A stretch of DNA of 64,000 nucleotides. Origin: Sulfurovum zhangzhouensis (GTDB taxonomy: Bacteria; Campylobacterota; Campylobacteria; Campylobacterales; Sulfurovaceae). Below the pieces are notes generated by a model. It was given only the letters and a program-made list of their open reading frames with translations, searched no databases and was not told where the DNA came from. Made by a program: the position numbers and the translations under genes. The stretch covers positions 124,001 to 188,000 of the forward strand of contig NZ_JAQIBD010000003.1 in NCBI RefSeq assembly GCF_030347965.1, read 5' to 3'. Shown here piece after piece: positions 18,586 through 27,921 of the stretch; position 1 is the stretch's first letter; each line of letters opens with the position of its first letter.

Positions 18586-19201
18586 TTTTTATCCTCATAA
18601 TTAGCGGTCTAAGTAAGAATATCCAAAAGACAAAAATAGAACCCGTATAGACAAATATTTTGAGAATATTAATAACAAAACTTGTATCATCAGGAATCGT
18701 TGTAGTCATTTTAACACCCATTGATTTACCAATCTGATCAGCTAACTCTGAGTATCCCTGGAGTACCCCGATATTGTGCTTATCCTCATCACTGTTTTGA
18801 TCTTTTGCAGCAACCACATCGATAGCAGCATCTCTTACTTCATCATAATCATACAATTTTTTTACTTCACTTGAGGAAGCGATAAAACCAACTCTACCTT
18901 TTTGTCTGGACTCATTTGTAATCACTGCATAGGGTGCAAAAATGAACAGGACGTATGGCTTGCTCATGTTATCTTCATACTTCTTGCTATACTCCACCAG
19001 ATTATATCGTTCAGGAAACGGTTCATTGGTTGCAACTACATACGCATTAATACCTGTTTTTGCTGATAACTCAGTCCCCATCTTTTCAATGTTAGTTGAA
19101 ACTTCGGGTTTTAAAATATTATTATAGAGTATGTGTGTAGCGTTAAGAAGTAGTGGAAGTAACAAAGCAAGCAAGGTTACCCTTACTTGTGCTTTGCTCA
19201 T
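18572..19201 (-). CDS. Membrane protein of the cco accessory operon, possibly TPM-like
   Basis: 209 residues. A hydrophobic N-terminus (about 8-22) is followed by a soluble region with TGINAYVVATNEPFPERY, VLFIFAPY and GRVGFIASSSEVKKLYDYDEVRDAA. A strong membrane helix near 178-198 and a basic RIKNGKQ end follow. The soluble part recalls the TPM domain layout, but I am not certain. Campylobacter has membrane proteins of unknown function in the same position downstream of ccoP, so a role in oxidase assembly or stability is inferred from position only. Confidence 0.6.
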   Translation of the reverse strand: MSKAQVRVTLLALLLPLLLNATHILYNNILKPEVSTNIEKMGTELSAKTGINAYVVATNEPFPERYNLVEYSKKYEDNMSKPYVLFIFAPYAVITNESRQKGRVGFIASSSEVKKLYDYDEVRDAAIDVVAAKDQNSDEDKHNIGVLQGYSELADQIGKSMGVKMTTTIPDDTSFVINILKIFVYTGSIFVFWIFLLRPLIMRIKNGKQ

Positions 19202-19205
19202 ATAA

Positions 19206-19310
19206 TTATCCTATATATAGGTGGTTAGGTGTAACAACCGCCCAAAGAGTAATAATAGCAGTGATTATCATACCTACAGTTAATACTTTATCCATAATAG
19301 TAATCATCAT
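19206..19310 (-). CDS. 34-residue membrane peptide in the cco operon
   Basis: Very short gene between the DUF4006-like gene and the 209-residue gene. The RBS AAAAGGATAA lies just before tandem ATG codons, and the stop is 4 bases before the next start, so spacing fits an operon member. The product is a single hydrophobic helix (MDKVLTVGMIITAIITLWAVV) with a short polar end PNHLYIG. I do not know a family; single-helix subunits are common in cbb3 oxidases (CcoQ, CcoM), so a small subunit or assembly peptide is possible. Confidence 0.6.
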   Translation of the reverse strand: MMITIMDKVLTVGMIITAIITLWAVVTPNHLYIG

Positions 19311-19321
19311 TTATCCTTTTA

Positions 19322-19552
19322 CTATTTAGCATCTTGGAATGCATGTTGTGCATTCTCTTTGCTGATCTTTTTAACATTATCCAAACTACCTGTAATTGGA
19401 GCTGGATTATATGCATTAGTAGCATTTGCATTCTGTACTTTGATTGCATTGAATGTCAAGAAAACAAGAATTGAAAGCAATAGTACTGTTGCGATCAACA
19501 TTCCTGAAATACCATTTAGACCAAATACGCCTCTACTTGTATTTTCTGCCAT
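19322..19552 (-). CDS. DUF4006-like small membrane protein of the cbb3 cluster
   Basis: 76 residues: a short N-terminal segment with NGISG, one membrane helix at about 17-36, then a polar periplasmic tail. Small proteins of this type (family recalled as DUF4006) follow ccoP in Campylobacter and relatives. It starts 9 bases after the ccoP stop with an AAGGAGTAAGC RBS. Function unknown. Confidence 0.65.
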   Translation of the reverse strand: MAENTSRGVFGLNGISGMLIATVLLLSILVFLTFNAIKVQNANATNAYNPAPITGSLDNVKKISKENAQHAFQDAK

Positions 19553-19561
19553 GCTTACTCC

Positions 19562-20449
19562 TTATTGTACCAAAGACTGTAGATAAACAGTCAATGCTTT
19601 TTCTTGTACAGGTGTGATCATTGTTTTAAATGATGGCATTTTACCGATCATACCTTTTTTACCGTTAGTAAGAACATTATGAACCAATGTATCATCATAA
19701 CCAGCAATATTTGGTGCCATACCCATGTTACCTTTTCCATCAGCTCCATGACATGCTACACATGCAGCGAACATTGCCGGTGCTTCACCTTTCATACCAC
19801 CTGATACATACTCAGCAATCGCTTCCGCATCTGCACCACTTGCCATACCTGCTGGCATTGCACCCATTGGATAACCAAGTTGGTTCTGACCGTTGTTGAT
19901 CACATTAAGTACTTGTTCTTTACTCATTCTTGCAGTAAAGTCATGTGCTTTTCCATTCATACCGTCACCAGTGATACCGTGACATGGTGCACATTGTACC
20001 AAGAAGATAGATTTACCCATTGCATTTAATGTTGCTTGATCAGGATCTTTATGCATCTCTTCATATTTAGACTGATACTTCTTAACCTCTTGATTGTACT
20101 CACCGATTTGACTGTACGCATTTACAGGGAATCCCCATAGGAAGTACCATACAGCCCAGATCAATAGACCAAGGAAAGAGTATGCCCAACCAGCTGGTAG
20201 TTCATTTTTATACTCACCGATTCCATCCCAGTTATCCTCTGCAAGTTCACCACCAGCAGTATCAGTCTTCATCTGAGAAACATATTTTGCAGATACACCA
20301 AATGCAAGTACTGCAATTGCCACTGCACCAAGTAAAGTCAATTGGTTGATCGGGTCATCCAAGTTAACATTCATCTGCTTTACAACTACCATCGTTACTA
20401 CGATTAGTACTGCTGCAAAAGCTAATGCTTTAACGACTAACGAATTCAT
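19562..20449 (-). CDS. ccoP: cbb3-type cytochrome c oxidase subunit III (diheme cytochrome c)
   Basis: 295 residues, normal length. Membrane segments at about 5-25, 37-55 and 88-107. Two class I cytochrome c domains face the periplasm: CAPCH at Cys153/Cys156/His157 and CVACH at Cys230/Cys233/His234, with later methionines as axial ligand candidates. Passes electrons to the CcoO/CcoN catalytic core. Overlaps ccoQ by 4 bases (ATGA). Confidence 0.96.
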   Translation of the reverse strand: MNSLVVKALAFAAVLIVVTMVVVKQMNVNLDDPINQLTLLGAVAIAVLAFGVSAKYVSQMKTDTAGGELAEDNWDGIGEYKNELPAGWAYSFLGLLIWAVWYFLWGFPVNAYSQIGEYNQEVKKYQSKYEEMHKDPDQATLNAMGKSIFLVQCAPCHGITGDGMNGKAHDFTARMSKEQVLNVINNGQNQLGYPMGAMPAGMASGADAEAIAEYVSGGMKGEAPAMFAACVACHGADGKGNMGMAPNIAGYDDTLVHNVLTNGKKGMIGKMPSFKTMITPVQEKALTVYLQSLVQ

Positions 20450-20664
20450 TTGTTTTGCTCCTTCTTTTCACTCTGAGCTTGGGAAATTTCATCTACAGGT
20501 TTGCTATCGATCTCATCATCGATAGCAATATTCCCGTATTTTTCATAATCCTTCTCGCCCTTCTTTTCACTTCTATACAGGTGAATAATATACCCATACA
20601 ACATCACTACCAAAAAAATGGTCATAAAGAAACTGGCATAGCCTTGAAGTTCTCTGATGTCCAT
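20446..20664 (-). CDS. ccoQ: cbb3-type cytochrome c oxidase subunit IV
   Basis: 72 residues with one membrane helix (about 9-29, ASFFMTIFLVVMLYGYIIHLY) and a charged cytoplasmic tail. Size, topology and place between ccoO and ccoP identify CcoQ, which stabilises the complex. Confidence 0.88.
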   Translation of the reverse strand: MDIRELQGYASFFMTIFLVVMLYGYIIHLYRSEKKGEKDYEKYGNIAIDDEIDSKPVDEISQAQSEKKEQNK

Positions 20665-20673
20665 TTTATCTGC

Positions 20674-21339
20674 TTACTTTAGTTTATTAAGATATGCGAT
20701 CAATGCAACGATTTCAGGTACTTCTCCTGCTTCTACAGCAGCTTTAACACCTGGATCTTTCATATCATCAGCAATCGCTTTTGCTTCAGCAAGCACTTTT
20801 GGTTTATGTGCTTCCCACGCCTCTTTTGAAGGTTGGAACTCATCACCATATGGTGTTCCAAATACATTCTTCACTGTTACTGCTTCAGCATATGCTGTTT
20901 CAATATCAGCAATATTTGTGAACTGATGCTTGTATGCAGGCATAATTGAACCTGGAACAACAGCAGTTGGCTCCCACATGTGGTTTTCATGCCAGTCTGT
21001 TGAACGATAGTTTCCTACACGGTGAAGATCCGGACCGGTTCTTTTTGATCCCCAAAGGAATGGTCTGTCGTATGCATATTCTCCAGATAGTGAATACTGA
21101 CCATATCTGTCAGTTTCAGACTTAAATGGACGAATAAGCTGTGAGTGACAAGCAATACAGTTGTCTTTTTTATACACTTCTTTACCTGCAAGCTCAAGAA
21201 CAGTATAAGGCTTAAGCCCTACAACTGGTCTTGATGCTTCAGCAAAGTTAGGCACGATCTCGATAAGACCTGCAAACGCGATAACTACAAAAACTCCTAC
21301 CGCAAAGAAGAACGGATTTTTTTCTAACCAGTGAAACAT
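20674..21339 (-). CDS. ccoO: cbb3-type cytochrome c oxidase subunit II (monoheme cytochrome c)
   Basis: 221 residues. N-terminal membrane anchor (about 9-30) and one heme-binding site CIACH at Cys61/Cys64/His65, followed by SQLIRPF as in CcoO; a methionine in the PGSIMPAY region is the likely sixth ligand. Sits between ccoN and ccoQ. Confidence 0.96.
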   Translation of the reverse strand: MFHWLEKNPFFFAVGVFVVIAFAGLIEIVPNFAEASRPVVGLKPYTVLELAGKEVYKKDNCIACHSQLIRPFKSETDRYGQYSLSGEYAYDRPFLWGSKRTGPDLHRVGNYRSTDWHENHMWEPTAVVPGSIMPAYKHQFTNIADIETAYAEAVTVKNVFGTPYGDEFQPSKEAWEAHKPKVLAEAKAIADDMKDPGVKAAVEAGEVPEIVALIAYLNKLK

Positions 21340-21353
21340 AATAACCTACCTCC

Positions 21354-22823
21354 TTATGCTGCCATAGGGCTTCTGAATTGTGGTTCTTCTTCCAATCTCT
21401 TAGAAGCAGTGATCGTCATATACATGTTATATGCGAACATTAAGAACCCGACTAAATACATCAATCCCGCAACTGCTCTGATTGTATAATATGGGTGAAG
21501 TACTGTAACAGTATCGATGAATGAATACATCAAGTTACCATACTCATCAACCGCTCTCCACATCATACCTTGTGTAATTCCTGCAACCCACATAGATGTA
21601 AAGTACAGAACAACCGCTGTTGTTTGAAGCCAGAATTGTGCTTCCATCAACTTCTTAGAGAAGATCTCTCTTTTGAATATTCTTGGTGCCATGTGGAAGA
21701 GAGCAGCCATAATCATGAATGTAACCCAACCAAGTACACCATCGTGAACATGTCCAGGAATCCAGTCAGTGAAGTGCGCAATTGCGTTTACTGATTTGAT
21801 CGCTTGGATCGGTCCTTCAAGTGTTGAAAGCATATAGAATGTTGATGCAAGTACCATAAATTTGATCAGCGGGTTCTCAGTTAATTGATTCCACTCACCT
21901 TTCATAGTAAGTAGCATGTTGATCGCTGAACCCCATGATGGAAGGATAAGTACTACAGAGAATACTGAACCCATTGTCTGCATCCAGTCTGGTACTGTTG
22001 ACCAAAGTAGGTGGTGTGAACCAGCCCAAAGGTATACGAACATCAATCCCCAGAAAGAAAGAAGTGACAGTTTATATGAGTAAACTGCTTGACCAGACTC
22101 TTTTGGAAGGAAGTAGTAGATCATAGCAACGATAGGCACAGTAAATCCAAATGCAACAGCATTATGACCGAACCACCATTGTACAAGTGCGTCATTTGTT
22201 CCAGCATACATAGATACTGAGTGCATAATGTTACCAAGACCACCAGCTGCAAAATATGTAGGAACTGCCATGTTGTTAAATAGATAAAGCATAGCGATAC
22301 CAAGGAAACAAGCGATGTAATACCACATAGAGATATAAAGTGCTTTTTCTCTTCTTATGCCGATGAGACCAAACATTGCAACTCCCCATAGTACCCAGAT
22401 AAGTACTACAACAATGTCAATTGGCCATTCAAATACTGCATACTCTTTTGACTGAGTAATACCAAGTAGAAGTGTTATAACTGCTGTTAATGCTCCTACA
22501 AAGTAAAGCCAAAAGTGAATCTTTGCAATTGCCATAATAAATGGTGACTCTGCAATTGATACTTTCAGTACTCTTTGTCCAACGTAATAAAAAGTAGCCC
22601 AGATACCACTTAAAGTGAAACCATAAATAACTATATTAGTGTGAAGTGGTCTAAGTCTTGAGAACGTACCATACTCACCCAATAGGTAGTTAAGTTCTGG
22701 AAATGCTAACTGTGATGCGATAAGCGTACCAATCAACATACCTAAAAATCCAAACAAAATTGTCGTATAAGTAAACAACCTTGCTACGGAATAATCGTAT
22801 TCCAATGCTGCGTTTGACTGCAT
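21354..22823 (-). CDS. ccoN: cbb3-type cytochrome c oxidase subunit I (catalytic)
   Basis: 489 residues from the ATG at 22823, which follows AAGGGGGTATGC; an ORF start 45 bases upstream lacks a ribosome-binding site. About 12 membrane helices. Seen: heme-copper signatures including LHTNIVIYGF near the N-terminus, WWFGHNAVAFGFTVP with the CuB His, GSHHLLWSTVPDW, and HVHDGVLGW near the C-terminus with heme ligands. Oxygen reduction at low oxygen tension. First gene of the ccoNOQP operon. Confidence 0.96.
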   Translation of the reverse strand: MQSNAALEYDYSVARLFTYTTILFGFLGMLIGTLIASQLAFPELNYLLGEYGTFSRLRPLHTNIVIYGFTLSGIWATFYYVGQRVLKVSIAESPFIMAIAKIHFWLYFVGALTAVITLLLGITQSKEYAVFEWPIDIVVVLIWVLWGVAMFGLIGIRREKALYISMWYYIACFLGIAMLYLFNNMAVPTYFAAGGLGNIMHSVSMYAGTNDALVQWWFGHNAVAFGFTVPIVAMIYYFLPKESGQAVYSYKLSLLSFWGLMFVYLWAGSHHLLWSTVPDWMQTMGSVFSVVLILPSWGSAINMLLTMKGEWNQLTENPLIKFMVLASTFYMLSTLEGPIQAIKSVNAIAHFTDWIPGHVHDGVLGWVTFMIMAALFHMAPRIFKREIFSKKLMEAQFWLQTTAVVLYFTSMWVAGITQGMMWRAVDEYGNLMYSFIDTVTVLHPYYTIRAVAGLMYLVGFLMFAYNMYMTITASKRLEEEPQFRSPMAA

Positions 22824-22877
22824 GCATACCCCCTTGTAAAAAAATCTTATGTTGTGAAATGACAACATTCAACATCA

Positions 22878-22883
22878 ATTATA
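22878..22883 (-). promoter_or_regulatory. -10 box for ccoNOQP
   Basis: TATAAT on the minus strand about 55 bp upstream of the ccoN start, in a T/A-rich stretch of repeated TTAA steps. No FNR-type palindrome is evident. Confidence 0.5.
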
Positions 22884-22944
22884 GTGTTAAATTAATGTTA
22901 AATTACTTAAAAGTTATACATTAAATTTATTATGATACAAAACG

Positions 22945-23058
22945 TCACACATTCCCAATATATGGGCTCTTGTGAGGATTTAATAGGAGTAAAAAACTCT
23001 GAATTATTGGGGTATTTTATGCCGAAGCTTTATAGGAGTGGAATACTCCTATTTTTTA
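22945..23058 (+). ncRNA. Candidate plus-strand small RNA upstream of ccoN
   Basis: No gene lies on this strand, yet there is a good intrinsic terminator: ATAGGAGT (23032-23039), GGAAT loop, ACTCCTAT (23045-23052), then T's to 23057. A TATGAT -10-like box lies at about 22931-22936. Between them CCCAATA (22954-22960) pairs with TATTGGG (23005-23011), enclosing a GAGT-A5-ACTC hairpin. A second ATAGGAGT copy (22983-22990) could compete for the terminator's 3' arm. The only ORF is 17 codons from an ATG at 23019. Existence of the transcript is inferred. Confidence 0.4.
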
Positions 23059-23082
23059 ACTATCAAATCTAAATTGATAGTA

Positions 23083-24123
23083 TTAAGCTTTGCCTTTTGC
23101 GGATTGTATTGAGTGGATATATTGATAATTGATCTGAATACTTTGTTCTTTTGGAAGATTATTTGAGAGTCTTTCTACCATACCTTCAAAATCACTAAAT
23201 AGATAGTTTGCCATTGAGCCTGGGATAGGATTGATCTCATTAAGATATACTTCTCCCTCTATGACAAAGAAATCACAACGGATGATTGCCCCTTTAAAAA
23301 GTGGGTCATAAATCTTTTTGAATGTATCTTTTATCTTTGATTCAAGTAATTCATCAATATCTGCTGCCAATACTTGTGAATCACGAGAAAAATCCATATA
23401 CTTCTTCTCAAAATCCAAAAACTCTTCTTTATGCGGTTCTTCTACGATAGAAAGTTCCCAGTCACGCGTGTAAGTACCGGCCTGATTATACTCTTTCACA
23501 CCATCGATAAACGGTTCAATGATCACATCCGTATCAAACTCAAATGCTACATCCAGTGCATAGTCAAGCTCTTCATCATTCTTAACGATACTGACACCGA
23601 TACTAGAACCAAGACGTACAGGCTTAACAATCACTGGATATTCCATCGTTAGTTTTCTCTCTTCATTTTTAGAAAGGTACTGATATGATAATGTCTTAAC
23701 ACCAAGACTTTCTGCAAGAAACTTCGTATAGAGTTTATTGAAGCTAAGTACAGAAGCTTCTATACGAGGAGAGATAAACGGTATTTTATAGAATTCCATC
23801 AGTGATGCGATCTTGCCGTCTTCACCGTCTCTTCCATGGATCAAGTTAAGCAGTGTATCAAATACGATCTCTTTTGAACCAAAAATTCCTTCTATATTAA
23901 ATGCACCGTTCTTTAAAACAAGTTTTTTTGATTTCTTGTATGCACCGGAACTAAAAAAGTTTGATTTCATTTTATCTGATTCTATCAGATAAAATTGACG
24001 TTCTGCATCCACAAAGATAAAAGAGAGTTCAGTGTTTTTGAACACCTTTTTCATCGTGATAGCAGAGACGATACTGATCTCATGCTCAAAACTTGAGCCC
24101 CCAAAGAGTATAGCTAGTTTCAT
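23083..24123 (-). CDS. ddl: D-alanine--D-alanine ligase
   Basis: 346 residues, ATP-grasp enzyme that makes the D-Ala-D-Ala dipeptide of peptidoglycan. Seen: ILFGGSSFEHEISIVSA at the N-terminus, HGRDGEDGKIASLMEFYKIPFISP in the substrate region, PVIVKPVRLGSSIGVSIV, and the metal/ATP site IRCDFFVIEGEVYLNEINPIPGSM. It starts 5 bases after the carA stop, in a purA-DUF507-carA-ddl run. Confidence 0.96.
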   Translation of the reverse strand: MKLAILFGGSSFEHEISIVSAITMKKVFKNTELSFIFVDAERQFYLIESDKMKSNFFSSGAYKKSKKLVLKNGAFNIEGIFGSKEIVFDTLLNLIHGRDGEDGKIASLMEFYKIPFISPRIEASVLSFNKLYTKFLAESLGVKTLSYQYLSKNEERKLTMEYPVIVKPVRLGSSIGVSIVKNDEELDYALDVAFEFDTDVIIEPFIDGVKEYNQAGTYTRDWELSIVEEPHKEEFLDFEKKYMDFSRDSQVLAADIDELLESKIKDTFKKIYDPLFKGAIIRCDFFVIEGEVYLNEINPIPGSMANYLFSDFEGMVERLSNNLPKEQSIQINYQYIHSIQSAKGKA

Positions 24124-24128
24124 TCACA

Positions 24129-25250
24129 CTATCCTAACATATCTGCAAATTCTTGGAACACATAAGCACTCTCATGTGGACCAGGGCTTGCTTCAGGGTG
24201 ATGCTGTACTGACATGATAGGCGCATCCTTATATTTAACCCCTTCGATTGTGTTGTCAAAAAGGTTAATATGTGTGATCTCTGCTACTTCAGTGATATTG
24301 TCAGGTACATTATAGTTGTGGTTTTGCGCAGTGATCTCCACTGAACCGGTTTGAAGGTTCTTAACCGGGTGGTTACCCCCGTGTTGTCCAAACTGCAGTT
24401 TATATGTATCATATCCATGTGAAATAGAAAGAAGCTGGTGTCCCAGACAAATACCGAACATTGGTACTTTCGCTGCGATCATATCTCTGATCTTCTCTTG
24501 TTCATCTTTAAGGATAAGAGGGTCTCCCGGTCCGTTTGAAAGGAATACACCATCAATCTCTTTTGCTTCGAATTTTGCAATGATCTCTGAAGACGGCATA
24601 CTGTTTGGTACTACAGTCACTTCCATCCCAGCATGAGTCAATTCATTGAGAATATTACGTTTAATACCAAAATCCAATGCAATAATTTTTTTGCTGGTAT
24701 TAGGCTTTGCATAGTCAAACTGTAAGATATCATAACGTGCTTGATTATGTACATAAGGCTCTTTGGTACTTACCTGTTCAATATAGTTTATCTCTTCAAT
24801 ACGAGGCGAGTTCTCTAACACTTTTTTAAGTTCTTCTTTGTCATGGATCTCAGTTGAAGCCACCATCATCATCGCACCCTCATCCCTGAGTATTTTGGTG
24901 ATATATCTTGTATCGATATCTGTGATTCCAAGTACACCATGTTTTTTAAGAAGTGCTGCAAGTGTTTCCTCACATCTGAAGCTTGATGGTCTATCTTGGT
25001 AGCTACGTACGATTACACCTTTACAGTGGGCTTTAGTACTCTCCATATCTTGAGCATTACATCCCACGTTACCGATCTCAGGCATTGTAAATGTCACAAA
25101 CTGTCCTGCATAAGAAGGGTCGGTAGCAATCTCCTGATAACCTGTCATTGAAGTGTTAAATACACATTCACCGACACTTGTTCCATCACTTCCAAAACTC
25201 TTTGCTTCAAGAAAGAGCCCATTTTCAAAATAGAGTGAAACTTTGTTCAT
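24129..25250 (-). CDS. carA: Carbamoyl-phosphate synthase small subunit
   Basis: 373 residues. The N-terminal CPSase small-chain domain (LYFENGLFLEAKSFG) precedes a class I glutamine amidotransferase domain with the nucleophile Cys in MFGICLGHQLLS and the His/Glu pair in SVQHHPEASPGP. Provides ammonia to CarB for carbamoyl phosphate, used in pyrimidine and arginine synthesis. Its ATG overlaps the DUF507 gene's stop by one base. carB is not in the window. Confidence 0.96.
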   Translation of the reverse strand: MNKVSLYFENGLFLEAKSFGSDGTSVGECVFNTSMTGYQEIATDPSYAGQFVTFTMPEIGNVGCNAQDMESTKAHCKGVIVRSYQDRPSSFRCEETLAALLKKHGVLGITDIDTRYITKILRDEGAMMMVASTEIHDKEELKKVLENSPRIEEINYIEQVSTKEPYVHNQARYDILQFDYAKPNTSKKIIALDFGIKRNILNELTHAGMEVTVVPNSMPSSEIIAKFEAKEIDGVFLSNGPGDPLILKDEQEKIRDMIAAKVPMFGICLGHQLLSISHGYDTYKLQFGQHGGNHPVKNLQTGSVEITAQNHNYNVPDNITEVAEITHINLFDNTIEGVKYKDAPIMSVQHHPEASPGPHESAYVFQEFADMLG

Positions 25251-25801
25251 TATAGCATTCCTCTTTTAGATAGTTCTTCCTGATACAATCTCTCATAGAG
25301 CAATTCATACTCTTGCGAACCCGGTATCACCTCTTTTTTCATCTTTTTGATCTTATTGTAAACAATGTCATCGATCTCTTCATAAGCGTTTGCAAACTCT
25401 TTAAATGACTTGAAGATCACATTTTTAATCTGGTTTTCATTGACATCATACTCTGCAAGGTAGTTCTCATATAGTTCATCCAAGATAACATGAGCCAGAT
25501 CATTATATCTATCGTCATAGTTCATGATCACTCCGTACTCAGGAGCCAGTTTCTTTTTGATCATAAAGAAAAGTTGTCTTTCATCAGCATGCTGAAACTC
25601 AATCTCTTCATCGTTCTCCGACAAAATAGACTTTACCTTTTCATCCAATGCACGTTCTTTAGCAAGGTTCTCATCGATGATCTTTTTTGCAGCCGCGACT
25701 ACAGCTTCTCTACCTTTTGGCAAAGTTACAAAAGGAGCATTGGCAAGGTCGATACCGATCTTTGTAGCTACATATCCCGTCTGTTGTGGTTTAAGTCTCA
25801 T
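25250..25801 (-). CDS. DUF507 family protein
   Basis: 183 residues, highly charged, helical, without membrane segments or catalytic motifs I can name. The sequence (MRLKPQQTGYVATKIGIDL at the start, a two-fold arrangement of similar halves, ELLYERLYQEELSKRGM at the end) matches what I recall of DUF507 from Campylobacterota and Aquificota. These have no established function. Tight coupling to carA and purA suggests a link to nucleotide metabolism or just growth regulation. Confidence 0.7.
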   Translation of the reverse strand: MRLKPQQTGYVATKIGIDLANAPFVTLPKGREAVVAAAKKIIDENLAKERALDEKVKSILSENDEEIEFQHADERQLFFMIKKKLAPEYGVIMNYDDRYNDLAHVILDELYENYLAEYDVNENQIKNVIFKSFKEFANAYEEIDDIVYNKIKKMKKEVIPGSQEYELLYERLYQEELSKRGML

Positions 25802-25813
25802 ACTACTCCTTTA

Positions 25814-27067
<1,254 letters not shown>

Positions 27068-27916
27068 TTACTTCCCTTTACTTATTTTACTTGCGATACA
27101 TTCATCGGTAAAGAGCGCAAATCCTGCTGCCTCTACACCGTCAATACTATATGTACCACCTGTTGCGATCAACGCATTGTCTTCAAACATTCTAAATGTC
27201 AACGAATCATAGTATCTCATCTTCGCATAAAAAAGCGGAGAGATTACAACTTTTGCATACTCGATACTGGAAGCTGCTTCTTTAATCATTTGCAGCTCTT
27301 CTTTGATATCCTGAGGGAAAACACTCAGATCATTCAGGTCCTCTACTCTATGGACTTTTACCAATTGTTCGATCCATGGCAGTTTGGCTTTCATGATCTG
27401 CTCTATATGCATCGACTTAAGCACTTCAAGGCTCACTCCGTACTTTTCATTGAGAAGATGCGGGATACGGATATTTGAGATCTGCATGATAGGCGTCTCA
27501 TCCAATTTTTGTAAAAGTGTTGCTGTTGTCTGGGCAACTTCTACAAAGTTCCCGTTGATAATCTCTGCACCGATCTGATACTGCTCTTTCGTTGCGAAAG
27601 TAACGATTGGCTGAATGTAAAACCATTTTTTAGACTCGGTACTGCGTCCCAATCTTTTAGTAACAATGCGCACTACATCTGTTGTAGAATCAGCACGCAG
27701 TGTCACTTCGTTGTTACTTGCATCATTGAGACGTACCAAAGGCGTCATCTCATCAAACGCATCATGCTGGTGATAAGAAAAGAGCGGTGTAACGATCTCT
27801 TCAAACCCTAGCGACTCCAATGTTTGACTTGCAGTAGCTTCGATCTGACGTTTGATCTTTGCACTGCTGCCAAAATAGAGACGGCTCCCGCTTGGTATCT
27901 CATGTTCAAATATCAT
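27068..27916 (-). CDS. hisZ: ATP phosphoribosyltransferase regulatory subunit (HisZ-like)
   Basis: 282-residue histidyl-tRNA-synthetase-like protein. It keeps the class II core (GFEEIVTPLFSYHQ, then LRADSTTDVVRIVTKRL, then QIGAEIINGN) but lacks a C-terminal anticodon-binding domain and the full histidine-binding HisA motifs. This is the pattern of HisZ, the partner of short HisG in histidine synthesis. It is shorter than many HisZ (350-400). Confidence 0.8.
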   Translation of the reverse strand: MIFEHEIPSGSRLYFGSSAKIKRQIEATASQTLESLGFEEIVTPLFSYHQHDAFDEMTPLVRLNDASNNEVTLRADSTTDVVRIVTKRLGRSTESKKWFYIQPIVTFATKEQYQIGAEIINGNFVEVAQTTATLLQKLDETPIMQISNIRIPHLLNEKYGVSLEVLKSMHIEQIMKAKLPWIEQLVKVHRVEDLNDLSVFPQDIKEELQMIKEAASSIEYAKVVISPLFYAKMRYYDSLTFRMFEDNALIATGGTYSIDGVEAAGFALFTDECIASKISKGK

Positions 27917-27921
27917 AGTTT

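Noticed and set aside
22981-23082. Terminator of ddl on the minus strand
   Set aside because: Read on the minus strand the stem is followed by AAAGCTTCGGC with no U-run; the T-run is only on the plus strand. A CTATCAA/TTGATAG stem at about 23060-23080 is closer to ddl but also lacks a U-run.
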